In this document: positions 25,129-33,337 of the stretch, one piece after another
How the letters are laid out: each line of letters begins with the position of its first letter
Numbering within the stretch: the first letter of the stretch is position 1
Assembly: GCA_945877505.1 (NCBI GenBank)
Contig: CAMDWT010000023.1
Coordinates: forward strand, 1 to 33,337
From: Crenothrix polyspora
Lineage (GTDB): Bacteria > Pseudomonadota > Gammaproteobacteria > Methylococcales > Methylomonadaceae
Length of the DNA: 33,337 nt
Reading direction: 5' to 3'
Program-made: the position numbers and the translations under genes
The notes under the pieces: generated by a model
What the model saw: the letters and a program-made list of their open reading frames with translations, nothing else
Told to the model about the DNA's origin: nothing
Databases searched by the model: none

Positions 25129-26757
25129 ATGAAACATTTTAAACGAACTGCACTTGCAAGCGTTATTAATCTGGCCTTATTGGGTATTCCGGACGCACAA
25201 GCAGCCGACTCACAAGCATTGGAAAGACGTATACACGAATTGGAAAGTCGTTTATCGAAAATGGATCAACTGGAAGCTCGTCTTGAAAAATTAGATAAAG
25301 CCGAACTGTTAGCCGTTAAAAATGAAACCGCAACAGTATCTCCCGAAGTCGCCAAATTAAAAACCAAAGTAAATACACTGGAACGTAAACTAGAAGTACA
25401 AGATGAAGTCACCACAGGCGCGTTAAAAAAATTGCCTATATTTGATGCCGGCGATAATGGTTTTAGAATAACCTCAGCCGACAAAAAAAATCAGTTGCGT
25501 ATCGGTGCAACGATACAAACAGACTATCGTAATTTTCTTGGGGATAACCCGGCTGCGTGGATTCCCGTTTCCAGCAGTTCGCAAGGTTGGTTGGGTAGTG
25601 TTGGCCCAGACTCTATCTTCTTGAGACAAGCACGTATTGTGTTAGAAGGTTATATCCTTAAGGATATCTATTTTAAAATCATGCCTGACTTTGCTCAGAC
25701 TAGTAACACCGCCAATATGTTACCTGATGCTTACGTCGATTATGCTTATGCGACTCAAGCGAGCTTGTTAGTCGGTAAATTTAAACCTTCAATCGGTCTT
25801 GAACGATTACAGGGCGATGCCAATACGGCTTTCTTGGAACGTGCTTTCCCCACAAATTTGGCGCCTAATCGGGATATGGGGATCCAAGTACATGGTGGTT
25901 TTGGCATGCCCGGTTATAAAGCAGAAACCGCCCCAGGGCCTATTGATAATAAAAATGCTTTTACTTATCAAGTCGGCATTACCGATGGAACGGGAGATAG
26001 TGGAAATCCTTATGGAAACGGAGCTCCAACTAATACTGCCAGTTCATTTGCTAATAATAAAGAATTTGATGCTCGTATATTCGCACAACCCTTTCAACAT
26101 TCCGGATATGATTGGCTGGAAGGCTTTGGGGTTGGTTTGTCGGGCTCTTTTTCTAATCCAGACCACCAAACCCTGCAAGCCCAAAGAACCCCTTTGGGAC
26201 AATCACAGTTTATTGATTACTATCAATTAAAGACTGGAATATCAGGAACAATTACCGCTAATGGCAATTCTAATCGTATATATCCGCAAGCTTATTGGTA
26301 TAAAGGTCCCTTTGGTGTAATGGGCGAATATGTTGCTTCAACTCAGACCTTAAATGCATCGGGTACAAGTAAAGTAAATAATATTACACAAACTAATACA
26401 GCCGCTCAAGCACAAGTGTCTTATGTCATCACCGGCGAAGACAATACTTTTGAAGGGGTTAAACCCATACGTAATTTTGATCCCTTTAAAGGTAGCTGGG
26501 GAGCATTACAACTTGCTGCGCGTTGGAGTGAACTTAATGTCGATAGTGATACGTTTAAAATGATTGATCCAACCAAGTCAGCCAGTAAAGCGACCGCGGG
26601 TACTGTAGGTGCGAATTGGTTCCTAAACAAAAATGCCCTAGTTAGACTTGATTATGAATATGTATCTTTTGAAGGTGGAGCGAAAACAAAAACAGGCTCT
26701 GTAGCCAACCGACCCAGCGAACAAGTTCTTTCTACCCGTTTTCAATTAGCATTTTAA
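25129..26757 (+). CDS. OprP/O-family outer membrane porin with coiled-coil N-terminus
   Basis: This 542-aa protein has an N-terminal signal peptide cleaved after about residue 25 (GIPDAQA), then a coiled coil (ALERRIHELESRLSKMDQLE and on to about 95). A beta-barrel follows, with many aromatic-alternating strands (RIGATIQTDYRNF, FLRQARIVLEGYI, YDWLEGFGVGLSGSF, ending TRFQLAF). The terminal Phe is the outer-membrane insertion signal. OprP/O porins form trimeric anion channels; beside sulfate genes this one probably admits sulfate or sulfonates. Substrate is inference. Confidence 0.85.
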   Translation: MKHFKRTALASVINLALLGIPDAQAADSQALERRIHELESRLSKMDQLEARLEKLDKAELLAVKNETATVSPEVAKLKTKVNTLERKLEVQDEVTTGALKKLPIFDAGDNGFRITSADKKNQLRIGATIQTDYRNFLGDNPAAWIPVSSSSQGWLGSVGPDSIFLRQARIVLEGYILKDIYFKIMPDFAQTSNTANMLPDAYVDYAYATQASLLVGKFKPSIGLERLQGDANTAFLERAFPTNLAPNRDMGIQVHGGFGMPGYKAETAPGPIDNKNAFTYQVGITDGTGDSGNPYGNGAPTNTASSFANNKEFDARIFAQPFQHSGYDWLEGFGVGLSGSFSNPDHQTLQAQRTPLGQSQFIDYYQLKTGISGTITANGNSNRIYPQAYWYKGPFGVMGEYVASTQTLNASGTSKVNNITQTNTAAQAQVSYVITGEDNTFEGVKPIRNFDPFKGSWGALQLAARWSELNVDSDTFKMIDPTKSASKATAGTVGANWFLNKNALVRLDYEYVSFEGGAKTKTGSVANRPSEQVLSTRFQLAF

Positions 26758-26777
26758 TAACCTGAGGTATTTGAATC

Positions 26778-27788
26778 ATGAAAAATAACTTTTTAAATAG
26801 CCTATTAGCGGCTGTATTGGCTGTTTTGGCCGCAAATCATGCAGATGCTGCAGATATCAATCTGCTCAATGTATCCTATGATCCTACTCGTGAATTCTAT
26901 AAAGAATATAATCCAGTCTTTGCTAAATACTGGAAAGCGAAAACAGGAGATAACGTAACCGTCAATCAATCCCATGGTGGTGGCGGCAAACAAGCCCGAG
27001 CGGTATTGGAAGGACTTGAAGCTGATGTAGTGACTTTAGCCTTAGCTTATGACGTGGATCAATTACACCAAAAACGTAAATTAATCCCTGAAAACTGGCA
27101 AAGTTTATTACCTAACAATAGTAGTCCGTATACCTCTACTATTGTATTTTTAGTCCGTAAAGGTAATCCCTTAGGCATTAAAGATTGGAATGACATTGTT
27201 AAGCCAAATGTCAGTATCGTCACACCAAACCCTAAAACCTCTGGTGGAGCTCGATGGAACTTCCTAGCCGCATGGGGTTATGCACTTAAGCACAATAATA
27301 ACGACGAAGCGGCCGCTAAAGTTTTTGTAACACAATTATTTAAAAATGCGGCCGTATTGGATACAGGTGCACGTGGCGCGACGACTAGTTTCGTCGAACG
27401 TGAAATTGGTGATGTACTCATTACTTGGGAAAATGAAGCTTATTTGGTATTGCGTGAGTTTGGTGCTGACAAATATGAAATTATTACGCCTTCATTGAGT
27501 ATTTTGGCGGAACCGCCCGTGGCTGTGGTTGAAGATGTAGCACGTAAACATGGCACCACAGAAGTAGCAACAGAATACCTAAAGTATTTATATAGCAAAG
27601 AAGGTCAAGATTTAATAGGCAAACACTTTTATCGACCGACTGACCCAGAAATTTCCGCCAAATACGCCAAACAATTTAAGTCGTTACAATTGATTAAAAT
27701 AGATCAATTCGGTGGCTGGAATGAAGCACAGAAAAAGTTCTTTGCTGACGATGGTGTCTTCGATGAAATATATGCACCCGGAAAATAG
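26778..27788 (+). CDS. sbp: Periplasmic sulfate-binding protein
   Basis: This 336-aa protein has a signal peptide ending at HADA-ADINLL (about residue 25) and the mature-domain motifs of sulfate/thiosulfate-binding proteins: NVSYDPTREFYKEYNPVF, SHGGGGKQARAVLEGLEADV and NPKTSGGARWNFLAAW. It captures sulfate in the periplasm and delivers it to CysTW. It lies 20 bases after the porin gene, so the two are likely co-transcribed. Sulfate and thiosulfate forms cannot be separated by sequence reading. Confidence 0.93.
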   Translation: MKNNFLNSLLAAVLAVLAANHADAADINLLNVSYDPTREFYKEYNPVFAKYWKAKTGDNVTVNQSHGGGGKQARAVLEGLEADVVTLALAYDVDQLHQKRKLIPENWQSLLPNNSSPYTSTIVFLVRKGNPLGIKDWNDIVKPNVSIVTPNPKTSGGARWNFLAAWGYALKHNNNDEAAAKVFVTQLFKNAAVLDTGARGATTSFVEREIGDVLITWENEAYLVLREFGADKYEIITPSLSILAEPPVAVVEDVARKHGTTEVATEYLKYLYSKEGQDLIGKHFYRPTDPEISAKYAKQFKSLQLIKIDQFGGWNEAQKKFFADDGVFDEIYAPGK

Positions 27789-27813
27789 ATAAACGGTTAA
27801 GTATCAGCAAACA

Positions 27814-27840
27814 GGGTGGATAAATTGATATTTTCCACCC
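27814..27840 (+). terminator. Hairpin between sbp and cysT
   Basis: GGGTGGA (27814-27820) and TCCACCC (27834-27840) form a perfect 7-bp stem over a 13-base loop, 25 bases after sbp. The following bases are AT-rich without a clean T-run. It probably causes partial termination, leaving more binding protein than permease, as in many ABC operons. Confidence 0.55.
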
Positions 27841-27904
27841 TTATACTATTTATTATCTAGTACCAAAATAACAAATTTTAAACCAAATTGTGGAGTAAAA
27901 AACA

Positions 27905-28732
27905 ATGTCACGAAGTAGTGTTATGCCGGGGTTTAGACCGACTATCGGATTTACCCTGCTCTATCTAGGTCTGGTTGTTTTAATCCCACTAAGCACTCTG
28001 GTTTTTAAAAGCTTTGCGCTAAGTTGGGATGATTACCTGCACATCATAACTAGCAAACGGGTATTGTCTTCATTCCGCGTCAGTTTTTCCACGGCACTGG
28101 CGGCCGCCTCAATTGCTAGCCTATTTGGGTTTATTACAGCCTGGGTATTAGTTCGGTATTCATTTTTCGGCAAAAATATATTTCATGCACTGATTGATTT
28201 ACCCTTTGCATTACCTACAGCGGTTGCCGGCATTGTACTGGCAACCATTTTTCAACCTAGCGGTTTTCTTGGTAAATTACTTTTGGAAACCTTTGGTATC
28301 CAAGTAGCCTTTAAACCCATGGGCATTGTCGTAGCACTTATTTTTATCAGCATTCCTTTTGTAGTTCGCACCGTTGAGCCCGTTTTGCTTGAATTTGAAA
28401 CAACCATGGAAGAAGCCGGCTCCAGTCTCGGCGCTACAAGACTTCAAGTTTTTACCAAAATTATATTCCCCAATATTTTTCCCGCCTTACTCACTGGCTT
28501 CGCCCTAGCTTTTGCAAGAGGGGTTGGTGAGTACGGCTCAGTAATTTTTATTGCGGGCAATATTCCCTATGTATCAGAAATTGTACCGCTATTAATAGTT
28601 ATTAAACTCGAACAATATGATATTGAAGGTGCAACGGCCATTGCTTTAACAATGTTAGTAATCTCTTTCTTACTATTACTGTTAATCAACTTGTTACAAC
28701 TTTGGGTGCGTAAGCGCTCTGGACAACTGTAA
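27905..28732 (+). CDS. cysT: Sulfate ABC transporter permease CysT
   Basis: This 275-aa inner-membrane permease has about six helices and the EAA-type loop that contacts the ATPase, EEAGSSLGATRLQVFTKI, with LPTAVAGIVLATIF and FARGVGEYGSVIFIAGNIP, typical of CysT (CysU). It pairs with CysW to form the channel. It follows sbp in the conserved order sbp-cysT-cysW-cysA. It is intact. Confidence 0.95.
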   Translation: MSRSSVMPGFRPTIGFTLLYLGLVVLIPLSTLVFKSFALSWDDYLHIITSKRVLSSFRVSFSTALAAASIASLFGFITAWVLVRYSFFGKNIFHALIDLPFALPTAVAGIVLATIFQPSGFLGKLLLETFGIQVAFKPMGIVVALIFISIPFVVRTVEPVLLEFETTMEEAGSSLGATRLQVFTKIIFPNIFPALLTGFALAFARGVGEYGSVIFIAGNIPYVSEIVPLLIVIKLEQYDIEGATAIALTMLVISFLLLLLINLLQLWVRKRSGQL

Positions 28733-28744
28733 GGAGATGCATTT

Positions 28745-29608
28745 ATGAATGCCATTACCCAGCCACTCTATAAAGATAAAATTGTTGCACAAAAACGAGC
28801 GCTACAAGATCCAAACTGGGTCAAATGGAGCTTAATAGTGATCACAATAAGCTTTATTACACTGTTTATTTGCATTCCATTAGGTTTGGTTATTTTTCAA
28901 GCGTTTTCAAAAGGACTAACGGCTTATTGGTCAGCCCTATCCCAACCAGATACGCTGTCAGCCATCAAACTAACCCTAATTGTTGCTTTAGTGACAGTGC
29001 CTTTAAATACCATATTTGGGGTTTCCGCTGCCTGGGCCATCACGCGTTTTGATTTTAAAGGCAAAAGCTTTCTAACCACACTAATTGATTTACCTTTCTC
29101 CGTATCGCCCGTTATTTCGGGCTTAATTTTTGTGCTGTTATTTGGGGCTCAAGGTTGGTTTGGTGAATGGTTGATGGAACATGATGTCAAAATAATATTT
29201 GCCGTGCCCGGCATTGTTCTGGCCACCTTATTTATCACCTTTCCTTTTGTAGCAAGGCAATTAATACCTTTAATGCAAGAAATGGGAAATCAGGAAGAAG
29301 AAGCGGCCTTATCCTTGGGCGCCAGTGGGTGGAAAACGTTTTGGGCCATAACTGTCCCCAATATTAAATGGGCATTGTTGTACGGTGTATTATTGTGTAA
29401 TGCCAGAGCAATGGGCGAGTTTGGAGCAGTCTCTGTGGTGTCAGGTCATATCAGAGGTCTTACTAATACACTCCCGCTCCATGTCGAGGTAAGTTATAAC
29501 GACTATGATGTAGTGGGCGCTTTTGCCAGTGCTTCGATTCTAGCAGCATTGGCTATCGTAACCCTGATTTTAAAAACGGCGTTGGAATGGAAACAAAGTA
29601 ATCGATAA
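28745..29608 (+). CDS. cysW: Sulfate ABC transporter permease CysW
   Basis: This 287-aa permease has six helices and the EAA loop [19 protein letters not shown]. Family features include [20 protein letters not shown] and [19 protein letters not shown]. It is the second membrane subunit of the sulfate transporter. Only 12 bases separate it from cysT; AAGGAG stands before the ATG. A 111-base gap follows before cysA. Confidence 0.95.
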   Translation: MNAITQPLYKDKIVAQKRALQDPNWVKWSLIVITISFITLFICIPLGLVIFQAFSKGLTAYWSALSQPDTLSAIKLTLIVALVTVPLNTIFGVSAAWAITRFDFKGKSFLTTLIDLPFSVSPVISGLIFVLLFGAQGWFGEWLMEHDVKIIFAVPGIVLATLFITFPFVARQLIPLMQEMGNQEEEAALSLGASGWKTFWAITVPNIKWALLYGVLLCNARAMGEFGAVSVVSGHIRGLTNTLPLHVEVSYNDYDVVGAFASASILAALAIVTLILKTALEWKQSNR

Positions 29609-29719
29609 ACAATCTAATGAATGCTTGGGATTTAACAATGCTTGTTGACGCTCGAGCAGTAAATAAACTGTCTAAACGAATAAGCTAGCTAAATAATTTT
29701 TATTTTTTGAGATTTTACT

Positions 29720-30766
29720 ATGAGTATTTTACTTACTGATATCAGTAAAAATTTTGGTGCCTTTGCCGCGCTAAACCACATTAACCTAGAAGTACCAGAA
29801 GGCGAACTCGTCGCATTACTGGGACCTTCTGGGTGTGGTAAAACGACACTCTTAAGGATTATTGCAGGATTGGAGCATACTGACCAAGGTCATATTTTAA
29901 TCAATGGCGATGATAAAACAGATCAAAATGTTAGCCAACGCGGCATTGGCTTTGTCTTTCAACATTATGCTTTATTTCGCCATATGACCGTATTTGAAAA
30001 TGTAGCCTTTGGTTTACGCGTTAAACCTAAACGCGATAGACCCAGCAACGAAATAATCACTAAAAAAGTCCATGCTTTACTCGACTTGGTGCAACTAGAT
30101 TGGCTACACAATCGCTATCCAGATCAACTTTCTGGTGGTCAACGTCAGCGTATTGCCTTGGCACGCGCCTTAGCGGTAGAACCCTCCGTTTTATTATTGG
30201 ATGAACCTTTTGGCGCATTAGATGCCAGTGTCCGTAAAGATTTGCGGCAATGGTTAAGAAACTTGCATCATGAATTAAATGTAACCAGTATTTTTGTGAC
30301 TCACGATCAAGAAGAAGCCATGGAAGTAGCGAGTCAAGTGGTTGTACTTAATCATGGAAAAATAGAACAACAAGGCACGCCCAGTGATATTTACGATCAT
30401 CCAGCCAATGCATTTGTGTCACGTTTTATCGGCCAAACAAATGTGTTTGACCTTGAAAATCATGAGAGTGACTGGCTACAATCAGCGGGATTATTATCAC
30501 AAGGTCAAAAAGGTAAGATTGCCCATGTAAGACCTCATGATATTATCATCGAGAAATCAATAAATAATGCTAATACACTCGCAACATTGAAAGACTGGCA
30601 ACATCTAGGAGCGCTTATTCGTATTGAATTAGTTAAAAACGGTGCGAACAAGTCATCTGACGCTTCCATTTTTGCAGAGCTACCTAATGATCAATTTAAA
30701 GATCTAAAATTGGTTAGAGGTGATAAAGTTAATTTAAAAATTCGCCATGCACATTGGTTCCACTAG
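29720..30766 (+). CDS. cysA: Sulfate ABC transporter ATPase CysA
   Basis: This 348-aa ATPase has Walker [10 protein letters not shown] (35-43), the Q-loop Gln near 81, signature LSGGQRQR (137-144), Walker [15 protein letters not shown] (157-170) and the switch His in [13 protein letters not shown]-terminal TOBE-like regulatory domain (about 240-348) follows, with the [10 protein letters not shown] segment typical of CysA. It drives sulfate and thiosulfate import through CysT/CysW. It is complete and in the expected position. Confidence 0.96.
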   Translation: MSILLTDISKNFGAFAALNHINLEVPEGELVALLGPSGCGKTTLLRIIAGLEHTDQGHILINGDDKTDQNVSQRGIGFVFQHYALFRHMTVFENVAFGLRVKPKRDRPSNEIITKKVHALLDLVQLDWLHNRYPDQLSGGQRQRIALARALAVEPSVLLLDEPFGALDASVRKDLRQWLRNLHHELNVTSIFVTHDQEEAMEVASQVVVLNHGKIEQQGTPSDIYDHPANAFVSRFIGQTNVFDLENHESDWLQSAGLLSQGQKGKIAHVRPHDIIIEKSINNANTLATLKDWQHLGALIRIELVKNGANKSSDASIFAELPNDQFKDLKLVRGDKVNLKIRHAHWFH

Positions 30767-30859
30767 TTTTAAAAAAACAAATTACGTATAATCAACGAGT
30801 TAAATCGTTATCTTTATTTTTCAGTTTGAACTGCATGATAGTTAAGGACACCAGTAACG

Positions 30860-31759
30860 ATGAATTTAAGCCAAATTGAATTACTCCATATACTTCAAGA
30901 AACCAATTTAAATCTCTCAAAAGCAGCTGATAAAATGCATATTGTGCAATCAGCTGTCAGTCGACAATTACAACTATTTGAAGCCGAATTAGGGTCACCG
31001 CTATTTGAAAGGCAAGGAAAAAAATTAATTGGCATCACGCCTTTAGGCCTGAGCATCATGGAAGAAGTAGCTGTCATCAATAGAGCTAAATCTAATATAC
31101 AACATATCGCTGCCGATTATTTAGACAGTAATAAAGGTACGTTACATATTGCAACTACACATACACAAGCGAAATATTTTCTCCCTAAACCAATCAGCCG
31201 ATTTAGGGAGAAATATCCAGGCGTGAGTATTTATATGGTTCAAGCCTCACCAGAGCAATTAATCGACCAACTACACAGCCGTAAAGCCGATATTGCCATC
31301 TGTACAGAGAAGGTTGATGAAGTAGCTGATTTAGTGATCGAACCTTGTTACGAATGGCATCATGCTTTAGTTTTTCCTCAAGACCATCCTTTAAGTACGG
31401 GTGATATCACGCTTGAAAGACTCTCGAAATATCCCATTTTAACTTACAGTTTTGGCTATACAGGACGATCAAATATAGAAAGTGCTTTTAAAAGTGCAGG
31501 TTTAGAATTGGATATAATACTGGCGGCCGCAGATACTGATGTCATCAAGACTTATGTACGTTTGGGATTAGGTGTAGGTTTGATTGCTGGAATGGCCTAC
31601 GATCCTATGAACGATAATGACTTAGCCGTTAGATCTTTATCGCACCTTATCCCACGATCAAATACCAAAATTGCTTATTTAAAACATAATTATTTACCCT
31701 TATATAGCCAGCATTTTATAACTGAATTATTACTGGCTGCTAAGGAAGTACATGGTTGA
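30860..31759 (+). CDS. CysB-like LysR-family regulator of sulfur genes
   Basis: This 299-aa LysR regulator has an N-terminal winged helix (LNLSKAADKMHIVQSAVSRQ, FEAELGSPLFERQGKKL, GITPLG) and a ligand domain starting IATTHTQAKYFLPKPISRFR, the segment characteristic of CysB/Cbl, then QLHSRKADIAICTE. CysB binds N-acetylserine and activates sulfate uptake and cysteine synthesis genes. It lies 93 bases after cysA, so it probably controls this cluster. It is a little shorter than enteric CysB (324 aa), so the symbol is left open. Confidence 0.88.
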   Translation: MNLSQIELLHILQETNLNLSKAADKMHIVQSAVSRQLQLFEAELGSPLFERQGKKLIGITPLGLSIMEEVAVINRAKSNIQHIAADYLDSNKGTLHIATTHTQAKYFLPKPISRFREKYPGVSIYMVQASPEQLIDQLHSRKADIAICTEKVDEVADLVIEPCYEWHHALVFPQDHPLSTGDITLERLSKYPILTYSFGYTGRSNIESAFKSAGLELDIILAAADTDVIKTYVRLGLGVGLIAGMAYDPMNDNDLAVRSLSHLIPRSNTKIAYLKHNYLPLYSQHFITELLLAAKEVHG

Positions 31760-31801
31760 ATGTTAATAGCGATTTAAGCTGTTAAGCAGAAAATAAAACG
31801 G

Positions 31802-33337
31802 TTATAACTCTCTTGTCGCATTAAATTTTATATCTGGCCAACGCTCTTCCGTTAACTGCAAATTGACTCTGCTATTAGCTAAATACACTAAATAACCTCC
31901 GCCATCTTCAGCTAAATTATCGAATGCTTTAACCTTAAACTCTTCCAATTTAGCAGGTTTATCTGAGGTCACCCATCTAACCGTTGAAATAGGGACAGCG
32001 TCGTATACACATTCGACGTTATATTCTCCTTTCAATCGAAAGGCTGTCACATCAAATTGTAAAATACCAACCGCGCCTAAAATAAGATCATTATTTTTTA
32101 GGGGTTTAAATAATTGCGTAGCGCCTTCTTCAGTTAATTGAACCAACCCTTTTTGCAAGGCTTTCGCTCTTAAAGGATCTTTTAAAATAACACGACGAAA
32201 TAGTTCAGGTGCAAAATAGGGAATCCCGCCATATTTGATAGATTCGCCTTGTGTAAACGTGTCTCCAACTTGTATGGTTCCATGGTTATGGAGGCCGATA
32301 ATATCGCCAGGATAAGCTTCTTCAACACTTTTTCGCGTATCCGCTTGAAAGGTTATGGCATTACTAACTTGAACACTTTTTCCAATGCGCACATGATGTA
32401 TTTTCATTCCCTTATCAAACTTACCCGAGCAAACGCGTAAAAAAGCAACACGATCTCTGTGAGAAGGATCCATATTGGCCTGTACTTTAAAGACAAAGCC
32501 AGTAAATTTTTCTTCTGTTGGTTCAACTAACCGCTGTTCTGCTAATCTTGACCTTGGTGCTGGAGCGTATTCAGCAAAAGCATCAAGCAATTCAATTATT
32601 CCAAAGTTATTAATTGCCGAGCCAAAAAAGACCGGTGTTAAATTACCGGCTAAATAATCCTCAAGATTAAACTCGTGACTTGCACCTTTGACTAATTCGA
32701 TTTCATCACGTAATTCCTCAGCTTGATCTTTTAGAATCTCATCAAGCTTCGGATTATTAAGTCCCTTTATGATTTCAGCCTCAGCAATTTTTCCGCCGTG
32801 CTGTGCGCTAAAAAGATGAATTTCATTTTTATAAAGATGGTAAACACCTTTAAAGCGCTTGCCCATACCAATAGGCCATGTCATTGGTGCGCATTTAATT
32901 TTTAAAACTTGCTCCACTTCATCCATTAAATCAATAGGATCCCGACCTTCTCTATCTAACTTATTGATAAAGGTAAGGATAGGTGTCGTACGTAACCTAC
33001 AAACTTCCATTAAATTAATAGTTCGCTCTTCAACGCCTTTTGCGACATCGATGACCATTAATGCTGAATCAACTGCCGTCAACGTTCGATAAGTATCCTC
33101 CGAGAAATCTTCATGGCCAGGCGTGTCCAGCAAATTGATAATACAATCTTTATGTTCAAATTGCATAACAGACGTTGTAACAGAAATACCCCGCTCTTTT
33201 TCCATCTCCATCCAATCGGAAGTAGCATGGCGCGCAGCTTTACGGCCTTTGACTGAACCAGCAAGCTGAATAGCACCACCAAACAACAAAAGCTTTTCAG
33301 TAATGGTTGTTTTACCTGCGTCAGGATGCGAAATGAT
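31802..33337 (-). CDS. prfC: Peptide chain release factor 3 (partial at window end)
   Basis: This translational GTPase continues past the right edge of the window; the first visible codons read [17 protein letters not shown] (G1), so only about 10-15 N-terminal residues are missing. Later motifs are [15 protein letters not shown] (G2), [19 protein letters not shown] (G3) and [13 protein letters not shown] (G4). The C-terminal part contains [11 protein letters not shown] and ends near [10 protein letters not shown]3 recycles RF1 and RF2 from ribosomes after termination. It is convergent with the CysB-like gene, 42 bases apart, with no clear terminator between. Confidence 0.95.
   Translation of the reverse strand: MISHPDAGKTTITEKLLLFGGAIQLAGSVKGRKAARHATSDWMEMEKERGISVTTSVMQFEHKDCIINLLDTPGHEDFSEDTYRTLTAVDSALMVIDVAKGVEERTINLMEVCRLRTTPILTFINKLDREGRDPIDLMDEVEQVLKIKCAPMTWPIGMGKRFKGVYHLYKNEIHLFSAQHGGKIAEAEIIKGLNNPKLDEILKDQAEELRDEIELVKGASHEFNLEDYLAGNLTPVFFGSAINNFGIIELLDAFAEYAPAPRSRLAEQRLVEPTEEKFTGFVFKVQANMDPSHRDRVAFLRVCSGKFDKGMKIHHVRIGKSVQVSNAITFQADTRKSVEEAYPGDIIGLHNHGTIQVGDTFTQGESIKYGGIPYFAPELFRRVILKDPLRAKALQKGLVQLTEEGATQLFKPLKNNDLILGAVGILQFDVTAFRLKGEYNVECVYDAVPISTVRWVTSDKPAKLEEFKVKAFDNLAEDGGGYLVYLANSRVNLQLTEERWPDIKFNATREL

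Noticed and set aside
29617-29688. 23-codon frame between cysW and cysA
   Set aside because: No Shine-Dalgarno, no Cys or Met richness typical of a sulfur leader peptide, and no hairpin after it.

Overview
The window looks like a chromosomal stretch of a moderately AT-rich gammaproteobacterium. The gene orders hisBHAFIE-tatABC and hrcA-grpE-dnaK-dnaJ-dapB, together with the protein sequences, suggest a Methylococcales-type or related aquatic gammaproteobacterium. That placement is inference from layout and was not tested by a search. No rRNA, tRNA, complete insertion sequence or CRISPR array was seen.

Positions 1-5400 are an accessory region, almost all on the minus strand. It holds an Rpn/PD-(D/E)XK-type nuclease gene and two intact nucleotidyltransferase/HepT toxin-antitoxin pairs. 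Around them are decayed pieces: a nucleotidyltransferase with a lost catalytic Asp and a frameshift, an N-terminal nucleotidyltransferase fragment, a broken HepT-like gene, a broken VapB-type antitoxin gene and a C-terminal remnant of an AlbA_2-type regulator. A 278-bp direct repeat (835-1112 and 4375-4652, five mismatches) carries the promoter side and first codons of the nuclease gene plus a tiny conserved ORF.

Positions 5406-8908 hold a two-gene polysaccharide module (WbpL-like glycosyl-1-phosphate transferase and WbpM/CapD-like nucleotide-sugar dehydratase). Behind it, on the minus strand, is an unannotated 50-aa two-helix membrane protein gene. Its 3' region has three CCUCC motifs, one in a hairpin loop, and ends in an intrinsic terminator, so it may encode a small RNA.

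Positions 8909-12788 carry a LysR regulator, a methyltransferase, a rhodanese and the GTPase gene typA. Positions 12858-17726 carry a compact histidine cluster with four-base overlaps (hisBHAFIE), followed closely by tatABC. A convergent HbpS/GlcG-family gene follows.

Positions 18637-24677 are the heat-shock operon hrcA-grpE-dnaK-dnaJ with dapB. It starts with a sigma70-like promoter and a CIRCE operator and ends in a strong terminator. The dnaJ Shine-Dalgarno sequence lies inside a perfect hairpin, a possible temperature- or translation-responsive element.

Positions 24847-31759 form a sulfate assimilation cluster: a short YezD-family (DUF2292) ORF, an OprP/O-type porin, a sulfate-binding protein, cysT, cysW, cysA and a CysB-like regulator. 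Together they would carry sulfate across the outer membrane, bind it in the periplasm, import it and sense the sulfur state. The window ends inside prfC on the minus strand.
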